Assembly: GCF_964204865.1 (NCBI RefSeq)
Contig: NC_135254.1
Location: 11,413,001-11,477,000 of the forward strand
DNA from: Styela clava
Taxonomy: Eukaryota > Chordata > Ascidiacea > Stolidobranchia > Styelidae
Length of the DNA stretch: 64,000 nucleotides
Direction of reading: 5' to 3'
Part shown: piece after piece, positions 11,880 to 24,400 of the stretch
Layout: the number at the start of each line of letters is the position of its first letter
Position numbering within the stretch: position 1 is the stretch's first letter
Made by a program: the position numbers and the translations under genes
Notes under the pieces: generated by a model
The model's input: the letters and a program-made list of their open reading frames with translations, nothing else
What the model was told of the DNA's origin: nothing
The model's database searches: none

Positions 11880-14800
11880 TTTTCAAAACAACAACATTGG
11901 TTAGCTTGGTTCCTCAAGCTATACTGCAATCATATTTGACTATTGCCTCAAAAAAATGCTATTGCTGTGAAAGCCAACTGGGTTTTTAATGGTAGTCGTT
12001 TCGTTCAGTTCAGACGACGTTTTTGGACAGGTGAGTGGACCTATGGATCGATTTAATACTATGTTGTTGTTCTTGTTATTCGTCATCATTATCATTAAAT
12101 AGCTTTTCTCTTTCAATACTGGACCAATTGCTTTAAAATTTTCAGTGGTTATAGATTGTTTTTTTTGCCAGACTATTACTTTTATTTATTCCTAAATTTT
12201 TTATGAATCTCATGAGATCTAATATTTTATTTAAAATAGCGTTGTATTTCTTTTTAATTAAGGAACACGGTTTTTAATCCGCCAAGCGTGACGGCGGATT
12301 CTGAAAATCCATGCTATTGGAAACTCGGAAGTTTTTTGAGAGTACCGGTAACGTCAAGGGTAAGGACTGCTTCGCTCTGTCCCACGTGTCCTATATTTGA
12401 GCATTGCTCTCATGTTTTAAATTGATTCCTCAGCTTTATCAAATTTTACATGACTCGAATTATCTGGTTTAAATTGATAGCATTATTTACTCGACCAGAG
12501 TCGGACTCGATTCATCGTGTATCAAAGACTCTAAGTGACCCGAGTCATTCTAAATGAAATCACCCAGCCACGTCATCAACTAACCGCCAATGAGACTCAG
12601 CTTAGTGATCGATCGACTTGACTTCGGACATGACTTGTGAATCGGATCACCTGTGACTCGACCTTTCTCACGAATCGGGGTTTATGAACATTAAATCAAA
12701 TTTAATTAAATTAAATTAAATCAGTAACTGATAGATACTAAATAGTTTTAAAATACCTTTTTGCAGTGAATTTTAATTTTGAAATATTAAAAATTTCAAC
12801 AACTTTCAAGTTCACTTCACTATTTGAAGAGGAAGGCTGAGGTTTCATCCCAATTAATTCCAATTCATAGCTTGTTCGCATTTATTCGGAAATTGCTCAT
12901 GTCTTATTTTATTCAACATTGTTATTTCAGCATCCTACTGATCCAGTGGTAGGAGTGTACGTTATGTATAGCTTCACCTTCATGAGCGAATTACTCCAAG
13001 TAATAAAAAGAAACTAAAGCAACAGGTCAGTTTTATAAAAAAAAATTATGAAACGTTATGTATACGGTATAAGTGTATAATATATCAATACAGATGGTCA
13101 GTCCAACACCAAACGCTTTTTTTTAAGTTTTATCGCTAATAGCAAAATATCTACCACCCCCAAAATTTGGAACCTCCTTTCTCAAAATGAAAAGCTGGGG
13201 ATATTCAGCTACTAAATGAAGTACAGTCGTGTTATTTCAGTTTTAAAAAGAATATGGGCTCATTCCAACATCAAAAGATATGGCTGTAAATTAGGGGACT
13301 GTTTTAAACTTTAGGTAGTCTCGATCAGCTACCGTTCTTACCACGTCAATTGGGACGTGGTAGATAAGTCATCCCCCATTTCCGCAGCTCCTTCTTTTTC
13401 AGAACTTTTTTCGTGCGCAGCTAAGATGCGACTCATTCTACATAATAAGAGTGAGCACTAAACAGGTCTGAAACGTATTATAAATTCTCTTCAAAGGTTG
13501 CTCACTAAATTGACCGGGACTTGAATCCTAGGTATGTAAACTTCAAAGCCAGTATAAGTTTCATATGGTAATCGCACGATACTCAACAAAATCGACTATA
13601 ATTTATGCGGTATGATCTTCAGTTATGGAAAAATACCAAGGATTTAACAAATCCACAAATGCCTTCGGCAAACCGCTTTCGTTTTATATATATCAGCTAA
13701 TATTCGCGGTTAGGTTCATATAGGTTCACTCAAGTAATCTACTCTTGACATAAAAAATAAATTTGAATATACGACGATTAAATTACATCTTCATGCACGA
13801 TATTGGCTAAATACCGAAACAGCCCATTATTCTGATGAAAGAGTATGCCTGATTATGATTTTTGAAACCTGGATCAGGATTGTCATTAAAATTGATTTGA
13901 ATAAATCAAAAACATATGTGAATACTCAAGAAATCTAACATTAAGTGTATCAGAAAAATCAGTAATACCGATATCAGTATACACTTTGTTCGAAATATCT
14001 TGTTTTTAGCTTTGATTAGACCGTCAGCATCAGCTTCATTCATCGATGTAGATTGTTGACTCCATATTGCCATTTAATTCATCTTTATAAGTAATAAAAA
14101 TGTAAAGCTCAATTGCATTGTAGGCAAGTAAAAAAATGCCGTAAGAAAAACAAATGGTGATATTCCGTACCGAACTTCTAAATGTGTAAAAACAACTTCG
14201 GATTGTACTGTCAAAAATTCAATGTGAGGACTTCCTTTTCTATGGCATTTGTGTGTAATCCATACATGTATAGTTATTATAATGCAGTATGACCATTGGT
14301 GAAAAAAAACATTGTATTTGTCGCAAAAATGTGGGTAAGGTTTTGAGTTTTTATTATAGCTGATAACGTTGTTTACGCCAACACTAATGCCGTAATTGCT
14401 AGTGTTGTTATCAATTATATCAAAATTTTGAAATATTTTCTATATGACGACACAACGCACATATTCTAGCGTCATGCCACAGCCTGAAACATGGGGTGTA
14501 CAAGATCTTTCAGTCTGTTCTTCACTCATAAAACCATTACATAGTGTATACCATTCAAAATTTGTTCATTCTTTCGCATTGGATAACTATGACTTCCCCC
14601 ACTATAACATTCATAAATGTAAGAAAGGCTCCATTATCACTTGAAATTCAGTAATTTTAATACGAAACATACAAAGACAGGATAATTTATGTCGAACTTA
14701 TGAGCATTGGGATGCGTCATACACGCAGGAATAGTGGAAATACAAAGAATATAGTGAACATGAACACATATCTAGATATTCAGTGTAGAAAATTGCACAA

Positions 14801-15398
14801 CTTTTCCCACAAAACCGTATAACATAAGTTTAGTTCTGATCTTAGTCAAAAACGGGCCGACGTACGGAAACACAGACTTGCCGATCATAAACCGGGATTC
14901 TTGTCGCCAGAAAATAAATACGCGGTCGTGATTCCGTTAACTTTTGAGTTTATCGTTGCGTAATGCCGGTACCCGCCGGTGAACTGGTATGCGCGACATA
15001 TTTTTGCAATTACGTCTTGTTTATTGTTTAAATATTTATTAGTGTTAAACTTAGAACTAAACGTCGTACTGCTCGTCTCGTGAAATATTTAATGTGACAT
15101 AAAATATGCCAAATTTCCGTTATTGAATATACGGTAGTTTAAAAACAATATATGCTAGTATATTACGATGTATAATGTGCAAATATATGAACGCAAATGT
15201 AAGAGGTCATGGAAAAATGTTCCCCCATAGCCATATGTAATATAATAGTTTTCTCATGAATTAAAATCAAACATTCAAAATTTGGGGTGATAAGTTGGGT
15301 CATTAGAAAGATTCGTAAACACCAAACAATTTAGGAATACCCGCCTAGCAACTACTTCAATCTTCAGATATGGATATTGTGCATCGATTCGTCTAGTA

Positions 15399-15680
15399 CA
15401 GGGGTGTGCAACTTTTTTTGCTCCAGACGTAGTTCAGTCTAGTTGGGCCACGCGAAAAAAAAGGTTTTTCATGTACACGACGAATTAAAAAATTCTCACA
15501 CGGAAAAAACAATCGCTTAACCTTGCAGTAGGAAAGGCACTGGGCAAAACGCCAAAAGATTTAACGCATTGACAAAAGTAAAACAAATTACAGATTTTTA
15601 ACCATGTCTGCATTTTTAAACATAAACTGTCGGATCAGGATTTATTGGGTGTTGTCGAAGGGCCACAATGGTTCAGTAAT
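15399..15680. mobile_element. Degraded hAT-like fragment
   Basis: The sequence CAGGGGTGTGCAAC at 15399 is identical to the terminal repeat of the complete MITE at 32,681. The following bases, including two GGGCCAC blocks, resemble an eroded non-autonomous hAT element. No matching right terminus was found, so it is scored as a fragment with an uncertain right boundary. Confidence 0.4.
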
Positions 15681-17749
15681 TGCGGCGAAAATCGACTTTT
15701 TCACAACCCCAACAACAACAATAATTCTACAAGGCTATCCATGTGTATACTTCTTGTTGGATTTCTTATAAATTAACGGATAGTTACCATACGTGCCTCA
15801 CTTTTCAACAAAAATTTGTATGCCAAAGTTATTTTTTCACGATTTTATTTCAACAAAACATATGTGCAAATTACATGAATCCGAGGCTATAAAATATACT
15901 TTCCATTTCTAACAATTTAAAAAATTAGTAGTAGAATAGTATTTAAGTTTCTTGTTTCTTAGTTTGAAAACGCTTCGACATACTAACCATTTGTCTTATC
16001 TCTGAATTTTGCAAAACATAAAATTTCCTTTAAATTTGGAAGAAAGTCAAAGTAGTCGAAACATACTATTGCGAAATTTCTTGTTTTACACGATTCTATG
16101 AAACGTAACAGTCACGTACGATTCTAAAGCGAGCCATAATACACTTTTGTCGGTTTCCGTTCGTTTTCTGTTGTCGATTTTTTCTCCTTTCTTGTGAAAA
16201 ATAAATTACCTTTGATGGTAGGACCTTGCTGTTTAAAATTCTCTGCAAAACAACCTTGTCGTCATTTTTAGGATCTTTGTGTCTGCTGCATTGTGGCTAA
16301 TGTGTATCTATGTCGTTTTAGAATATTGGATAATTTATCTTCCTTCCTTCCTTACGATATTATTTTTTTAAAAACATAATCAGAGTAAAGTTTTGTAAGG
16401 CGCGTTAAATTCAACTGAGATCGAATCGCAGGTTTTGTTGAAATTTTGGGGTCAAATCCCATGCCCACCAGCCAACCCATGGTGTAATGAAGTGAATTCG
16501 GGTGAAGATTTCGTTGATATATTTATCACACTTCTTCCTATTATTGATAATTTTACTAAAAATCTTCATGTTTCTTAATAACCGTCATTTTGTTGGCCTG
16601 AGGAAAAATGTCTACATCTAATCGTTATTTCTTCCGGCAAAAAGTGCGAAACTAGACGCTGACAGGCGATTATATTTTAGTCAAGTTCATTTACCTACAA
16701 AACCAAATAATGTATCCATATAGCAATTAAGCAAGCCTTCGATCGTATTACCCAGAGTTATTACCCACTTTCGACCACAGGAGAAATTCATCTTGTGTAT
16801 TTCCACTAATTTTTTTGACATTTATCGACGTAATACCTTGAGGAATTTTGTAATAACAGGTTCGTCTAGATTTTCAATTAGCGGCATTTTATTAAGCGGA
16901 TGCATAATTGTCTCGCGAGTCCAATTCATTTTGAAGTACCATGTGGCTCTGTGGTAATGTTGCAGGCAAATTTGGTTTTTAATACCTATTTAAAATTTAT
17001 ATCCAACGCAACAATGAGTTGAAAGTATTGAATTATATGAAGAGATGTATTGTTTAATATCAAGACAAAAAAATTCAGTAACAGCCATAACAACGTGAAT
17101 TCGGTCTAGAATTACTGATATTTCAAGATGACTAATATCGGCGAATTTTCCATTATACTCTATTTTATCTTAACGTGCTAAACAGCCCGATTTCATTTAA
17201 TCAGAAATTGAGTTTTAAACTCTCGATTTTGATGAAAAAAATAATCTTTTTGTTTGTAGATAATCCGAGATCATGAAGTCTCCCACTCCACTTATATACA
17301 TAAATACCGATATTTGGTTGATTTGAGTGCGAATAAACTTATACGTTTCTCTTTTTCGAGAATTAACACCAAAGTGCCAAAGACGCCATACTGATGCGTA
17401 AATGACCTAAACAAAATCGCGGTGACGTCTATTCCATAATTCACACACATACGTGATAGCTCCACAATGAATGTATCAAAATTGTTAGTGACGCCATAGA
17501 GCTGTTTGTAAGGTTAGCTACCCTCTCTCTCATCGTAGCTATGTCTGATACCGGGCTCAAATCCGCGTTAGGTATTCTATCACCAATTAGACACGGTACT
17601 TCGAGTTACGGTGGCCCATTTTGTATACAACTTGAATGGTGCTCATAAGGGGAAGAGGAGGTTTTAAAAATCGAAAGTTTCGAGAATCAAACTATACGTT
17701 CTAAAATTGTTTTCGTGCAACAGTGATTGAAAATAAGCAAATGTGAGGG

Positions 17750-18060
17750 GTTATTACTTATCGATTTTAATCGGTAAGTATGTTGATAGGTATTTGTCTG
17801 TCTGTCTGTTAGATGCACACGATATCTCACGAAAGCGAGATTGAATCTGCTCCAGATTTTGCATATGCATTCATCATATGTCGTACCAGAAGCCTATTGA
17901 TTTCGGATGAATTATGTAGTATAATTAGCAAGTTATTAATTAATAAATGATGGGACACAAGGTGTCACTATGGAGTGAGAGCGCTGTTTTGGGGGTTTTA
18001 GGGTTCCCCTAACTTTCGATCGATAAGTCTTCGGTCTCTGACCGATATTCTCGTTTCATA
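17750..18060. repeat. Possible dispersed repeat with CTGT microsatellite
   Basis: The block begins with an imperfect palindrome (CTTATCGATTTTAATCGGTAAG, 17757-17778 region), then a short (CTGT)n run near 17798-17812. A GC-mixed segment follows, with more palindromic GATCGATAAG sequence near 18,010-18,025. The texture is that of an old mobile element. There is only one copy in the window, so this rests on pattern impression. Confidence 0.25.
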
Positions 18061-18475
18061 ATCGTGTATATTATATGTGTGTAGTTCGGATTATATCGAA
18101 TACTATGGTGGAGTATATGGACCTAGTCCTAGATAATATATATATTTCTTCTCTCGGGGATCCACATACACAAAATTTCTTTTGTATGTTTATTTTTAAC
18201 GGATGACTTAAAATTATTGTTGGCATTCATTGTTATTATTTGGATATTTCCCCTATTTTCAAACAGTATTCAACCGTTTATCATACCACTAACTCTACAT
18301 AATATCGTCTTTCGAAGAGTTGTTTGTACGGACATGGTATACAGAAGTATATTAGTTAGCACGTGTTCTTTGTCTGGAAAACAGGATGCCAATCAATAGT
18401 GACTAACTAGTAACTATAATGTGTCACTTGTTTTTATACATCAGGGTATAATTTGCGCAATAATTGTTTTCGATT

Positions 18476-18742
18476 ATGCTTGGCCCGTGGCGCTTAATCG
18501 CGTTACGACTCAAGTACGGCCGAAGGAAACGCGACGAAATGGGCGAATCCAGTGACTATACTTCAATAAACAGATCGAAAGACGTTTTTAATAGTGTGAA
18601 TCACCCACTCAGACAACGAGCAAGTTTTGTTAGACCCGAAGGACCCATGAATCATAGCTTTTCATTAATTTCCCCATGTTTTTCAAGTCTCACTTTTAAA
18701 GCGACGCAACTGGCCATCATGGCAGCTATCACGTTTCCATGA
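18476..18742 (+). CDS. Coding-like ORF, unassigned
   Basis: From the ATG at 18476 a frame of 88 codons stays open through a GC-richer island. The first half is basic and Ser-rich (LKYGRRKRDEMGESSDY) and looks protein-like. No acceptor, donor or partner exon was convincing and no family is recognised. It may be a first exon or a chance frame. Confidence 0.15.
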   Translation: MLGPWRLIALRLKYGRRKRDEMGESSDYTSINRSKDVFNSVNHPLRQRASFVRPEGPMNHSFSLISPCFSSLTFKATQLAIMAAITFP

Positions 18743-21483
18743 CAACTACAAAAGTCAATCCCAAAATGAAGTCGTGAATCACCACCTCAGAATCAAAATA
18801 ATAGTCTATATTTGGGAAGTTTAAGAGTGTACTATTTATAAATGTTTGCAGTAGTTTTGTTTTAGGTGGCTCTATAAACAAGCTGTCTTGGAGCTACAAC
18901 ATAAAAATAAGATGCCATCTATTTGAATCCTTGGTTGACATGCGACTCTCGGCCATTCCAGATTCGTGTGCGCCCCAATAAACAATGAATATATATAGGG
19001 TCTGACATCTTCACACCCTCTATACACGATTCTTGGCCTAATGACATGCTCTACTATCATCCTCTTGTTTTCATTTGACACATTACTGAAAAATGATCAT
19101 CGAGTTTGAGTACTTCTATACTCAACAAATTGCCATGTATAAATAATTGGATGAATTGAACGACCTCCCACTGCGAATTATTGTCTTTCTTTGTTCCCTT
19201 TAACTGAAGCGGCGAATCTAAACCACAAAAGCGTCATCGGTTTATTTGTTTGTTTGATTTCAAATTTACCTTAATTTTATGCTAACCGTGAAATTGGTTC
19301 TCATAAACACATTGGAAAGTACCGTTCGTCGATTCTTACGAAATTGTAAAGAGGACTTAATAACGGAAAAATAGGCTAGACGGTTCTATTATGTTAGAGT
19401 CGCGTTGAGGCCTAAACAGACTTATTTTATGACTACCTTTTCACCGTAAATAAGCACAATATGACAATATTGCTTGTTGATCAACAGATTCACAGTCTGA
19501 AACGAAGAAATCGTCTACTGTACAAGCAAATCATGTCTGTAAATTTAAATAATAAATGTCAAAATTTATAATTTGCATCGAGATTATTCAATTTTAATGG
19601 TTTGGTATACGGGGACTGCCTGATTTCAGCAAACAAAATAGGCGCCAATGAACAACTCATATATAATCCACATTTATTTGTTCTAAACGAAAAAAATAAG
19701 GACAAGTGATTTTGTCATTGACATATTATAACCACAAGTCCGTAGTTATTATTCAGTCGTGTTCATTAATCAAGTATGTCTGGTGATCGAAGTTCACCGG
19801 AGAAATAGTCTGCCACCCCGCACTTGGATCCACAATTTTTTCTCGCTATCTTATCTTTTCAAAAAGTTCTCCCATGAGGTCCAGACTGTAAGCACTTGAC
19901 TACACAGGTGGAGGCAACTCGAGTGTTCTTGAACGATGATCGAAAATAAGCAAACAATGAGGGTTTTCCCAAACACATCATTGTGTGAGTTTGTAGTCCG
20001 GATTTGATTGAATATACTTGTAATAATATATAGAGATGAATCACACTTTTAATATATACCATCTCATTAAGTTTGTAACTCTTGGTATGTGCATGTATTT
20101 TACTCTGCCTATTCTCGATCAGTAATTCTTGAACGTATGAAGTGTTATAACATTGCTATCTGCATTTTTATCGCCCGCCTTTTTATGTATATGTAGGATG
20201 TTTCGTGCATAAACCTTTGAAATCTAAAATTTTTTTACAGCCTCAAATAAAACGAGAAGCCGTCAGATAAATAGAAAATGAACAATTTTTTTCACCTGAA
20301 GCAGAGCATACAGAATTTCAGGAAGAGACAAGTCGGCACCTTCTAATCAAATCCACCTGTTTTAAATAATTTTGGCGGTTGTCATCATTTTCCTTTGCAC
20401 AATTTGAGATATTATGCATTCTCTACTATTTTAGCTACTATTTATTGTTTTCTTGCAAATGATGTGAACAGTCTCCGTATTGTTTGTTGAAGTTTCCAGC
20501 CTGGCTTAAGTTCGGAGGTAAAATACACCGAAACTGTTCTTCCTTACCACTACTGTTAGCTTGGAGTAGGGATATATTGCCAAAATCGTCATCTGAATGG
20601 TGTCTCACATATATATGTACAGAGTGACTAAAAAAGTACGAAGTATGGCCAGAATCACTTGCGATGTTGTTATCCCGCAGAATGAAGTAACTAACTCTTG
20701 AAGTAACTTACGTTTGAAAAAATAAGAATACAGTATTGTTTGTATCTCTTCTGTAGGAACGGCTCATGAGGAAAGTTATTCTATGACAACTGAGACTGAA
20801 TAGTCCTTAATACTTATATATAATACTTAAATTGGATCTATATAAGTAAATGGTAAATCAGGAATTAGCGAACAGTATTAATGCACACTTTAGTACCAAC
20901 AGAAAAGTGTAATTTTGTTATTAATGAGAAGCCGATTGAGCATTTTAAATTGATATAGAAATTTAAAAACGGGGTCTGCTTCCAAATCATATATTACGTT
21001 GTGAAAAAATCTTTGCAATTACGGACAAAAAACATAGTAACTATATTAATAATACTAGAAAATTGTTTTTACGATAATAAAAATACTTTTACAGTGGCAG
21101 TTAATTAAAAGATAAAACACTACTCGTGCGCTTGAGTGAAATATTAAAAAAAAAGGATATAGAGTAACAGTCAGGAATAAGGATATATATATGGTTTCAA
21201 TCGCAACTCGGCATGTCATTCACAAATCCGACTCTAGGCAACATCAATTTAAACTCTATGCTCGAAAAGATCTCTGTCCACTAAAACAAAATTTGATCAT
21301 GAACTTGAATTTTGGCAGCAGCAAATCATATCCTATGTTAGGTGAAGGTTGGAACAACCGCCATAAATACAAGTTTGAAATTTAGAATCTGAGTTTGAAA
21401 CCGTGGTACAGGTTGCTTGGTTTTAAACTACCAGGGTCAGCTAATTTTCAGAATACACATTAAGTAAAACTTCTGTCATATTT

Positions 21484-24400
21484 TCAATGAGAGTCTAAAT
21501 TTCTTCTTCTGCTTTGAGGGCTGAGTCTGGAGTTTGATCGTTGGGATAAATTCGAAGCTTCTCGTGAAACCGGCCGAAGACTACTTCTTGATGAAGGTCG
21601 CGATAGCTTGAGATCATACGTATCTTTATCTTTGTATCCTTGTACATATCCGTGTTCGGTTGGATCATAGGACTGCAAGTCTTCAACTCCTAACCCTCGA
21701 CCCTCCTCATCGAATCTATCCAATTATAAATCGATTTTCAATGAGTAACGGGATATGACTTATATTCAAGCTATATTGCATGTTGCTCGACGCAAGGTCC
21801 TGAGCTCTCAAATAAACGAAGAAATTAAAAAAAAAATTATGATGGAAAGCAAAGAGCAACCAATGACTACAGCAGTATACAAATCAAGTTCACATTAGAA
21901 AAGAATTAGGGTTTATAGCTAGCTATATTGCATGTTACTATAAGCAAGATCCTATAGGTTCTCAAATTAATGGAAAAACTGAAAGAAAAATCGGGATAGG
22001 AAGCAAAAAGCAACCAACGACTGCAGGAGTGTAAATTTGTTTTTGCTCTAGAGCAGTTGCGAAGTTAACACTGGCATGGATTCATTCAATTGAAGGTTTT
22101 ATGAGGCGTTTTCACATCTTCACTTCGAAGTGTATGTAGGCTAAAACAGCTACTAATACGTAAGATTATATTATTTTAGGGGGAGATAGAATTTTTCAAG
22201 ATCAAATCCCACCTCATTTTATGTCCAGCTGGGTAAAGTGAGTGATCTGTCATTCGTCCCACGTTTCCGGTTTTTGAAATACCCTTAAAAACGTTTTGTG
22301 TTGAAAAGAAAAGTCAAACTATAGCATAATATTGGATTAAGTTATCCAATCGATATCCAATAGTTTCGATGACGAAATCTTGACCAAATTCACATTACGA
22401 TTTATATTATAAATACATGATGGATATTGTATGATTTGAAACCGACTGCATTAATAGATTGCAACATTTACCGACATTCACAGATAACAGTCTGGCCTGC
22501 CCTGCTTGAGTAAAATTACGAGGCATAAAAGGTAAGGGAGTCAGCAGGTGTCTATTGTGAAAGAAAATCGAGACAAGAATGAAGCTTGAATAAGTGACAA
22601 CCGTTAAAATTGGTAAAAGTTCTCAACTAATGGAAAGACTGGTAAATAAAGGTAAAATCCGTGAATTTATATTGAAATCTATCTCACTGTTATTCCAACA
22701 TATTCTGGGGCTTTTCCAATTACGTTTTCAAACACTTTCCTTCTGCGATTTTTGTCATCTGTTATCGCTTTATATTTTCGATCTGCAATTTCTTCCAAGC
22801 ATTTTACAAACATATCGAAGTCAATCAGTCTTTGGCCTTTGGGTCTGTATGAATTGAGGAAGATATTATATAGAAATAGAATCGATTGTTACTGAGACCA
22901 GGACGTCGACTCGAGAAAGTCAAATTTTGATGATAAACACTTATGCATATGCAATCCCTCTTTACAAAACGTTAAGGGCGCTTAGAAGGCATAATACTTC
23001 TTGAGTTTATGTAGAAAATTTTACTTTTTATTATCATTAAAGGTCCAAACTCCCAAAGCTGAGAAATTCTGAATTTTGACACAGACTCCAATGAAAACCA
23101 CCAACTCCACAGCCCTGTCTACGCAAAGCTTTTCACCATTTCGCCATTCACTTCAGTAGACATTTCTAGTTCAGAACAGTCAGTAAGGCAAAGCTTACAA
23201 TATCAATATGTGGAGAATGACCCAAACAACAGAACCCATAAAGTTCTGACTTACTTCTATGAAAGCAAAGAAGGACCTATACAACTTCGTCATAACTTTG
23301 TGTTTTCATATATACGAACTAATCATATCAATAGCAGAATGGGAATGTTGGATTTAAAAAAAACGGTAGATCAACTTACTTGTGTCTCGAAAATATGACA
23401 TCTACGTCTCCAGTCAATATAGTTCGGTTATCAACAAAATCACAATCTCGACATAATTTTGCCCAATTTTTGTTGTTCATCTCACGTCCTTCACTGTTTA
23501 CTTCACCGTAACTTAAAACATTGGACTTGAGTTAGCACAATTAGAACGCGGAAAGAACACGCAAAATCATCACAGCACGGAGTATTTTATTTTTTATAAG
23601 AAAGCATAATGCAATGACGGGAGACAGGCCAAGCCGCGCTTATTCTGCTAAGTTCCAATTATTGCTAAACTTTCAAAACCTTTCATAAAACACACTGTTT
23701 TCATACTATTTATGTTATGGTTCCCACATTCGCGAGGTTCCATCCAGGCACCCATTGTTGTTTAAGGAATTGGTAGACAGGGTCACAGCTAATTGGTAGA
23801 CAGGGTCACAGCTATGGAATTGATCAATAATGTCTGTAAACTTACATTTGGGGAAAATGTACATTGAAATAGTCAGTATATTGTCGGTCCAATTCATCGC
23901 GAAAGCAAACAATGTTTTCCAAAAATACTAAATATTTACACACCGGGCAAATCTGAAGAATGCATCTTCTAACGTTTCCATTATAGGATCAGGTTCCGAA
24001 CGAGGCCTCGGACTTCCACTCCGTGATGGTGTAGGTGATTTTCTTTTACTCTTAGGCGAACCACTGGTTTCGATTCTGAAAATCATGAACAATCTTCCAT
24101 AAAAGAGGTTTCTAAACTTTTCAAACACACGTTCAAGAGAAAATTTTATCTTTGTAGCATTCAATTTCAACAGGAACAAGTTTTATCACATTTGCATAAT
24201 CAATGTGATAGTGAATTTTTTTGTACATAAGAAAATGCAGATTCGCTCATTTTATGTCAAGTTCTGAATGCGCGTATGCAGATATGAAGTAATGTTTAAG
24301 ATAATTAATTGATTGACATTTCGCGACGTACGTTTTAGAAAGCATTGCTAGACTGAGTATTGGTAGTGGCCATTTCATCGTTCGCTAGTTAAGAGCAACC

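Larger units (their letters stand above)
1..21483. other. Gene-poor AT-rich region, no identified gene
   Basis: I find no recognisable protein family or RNA gene in this stretch. It is AT-rich with many stops in all frames. It holds degenerate repeats (entries near 9.4, 10.1, 15.4 and 17.75 kb) and a few weak coding candidates (3.5, 8.5, 11.4 and 18.5 kb), listed separately. It could be intergenic DNA or long introns of a gene whose exons lie outside the window. Small, poorly conserved exons or non-coding RNAs would be missed by reading alone. Confidence 0.6.

Noticed and set aside
22470..22520. Alternative small exon near 22.5 kb in the TPPP gene
   Set aside because: A phase-compatible 20-base exon was possible, but the exon 22283-22213 encodes the conserved RMTDHSLYPAGHKMRF block of the family and fits far better.
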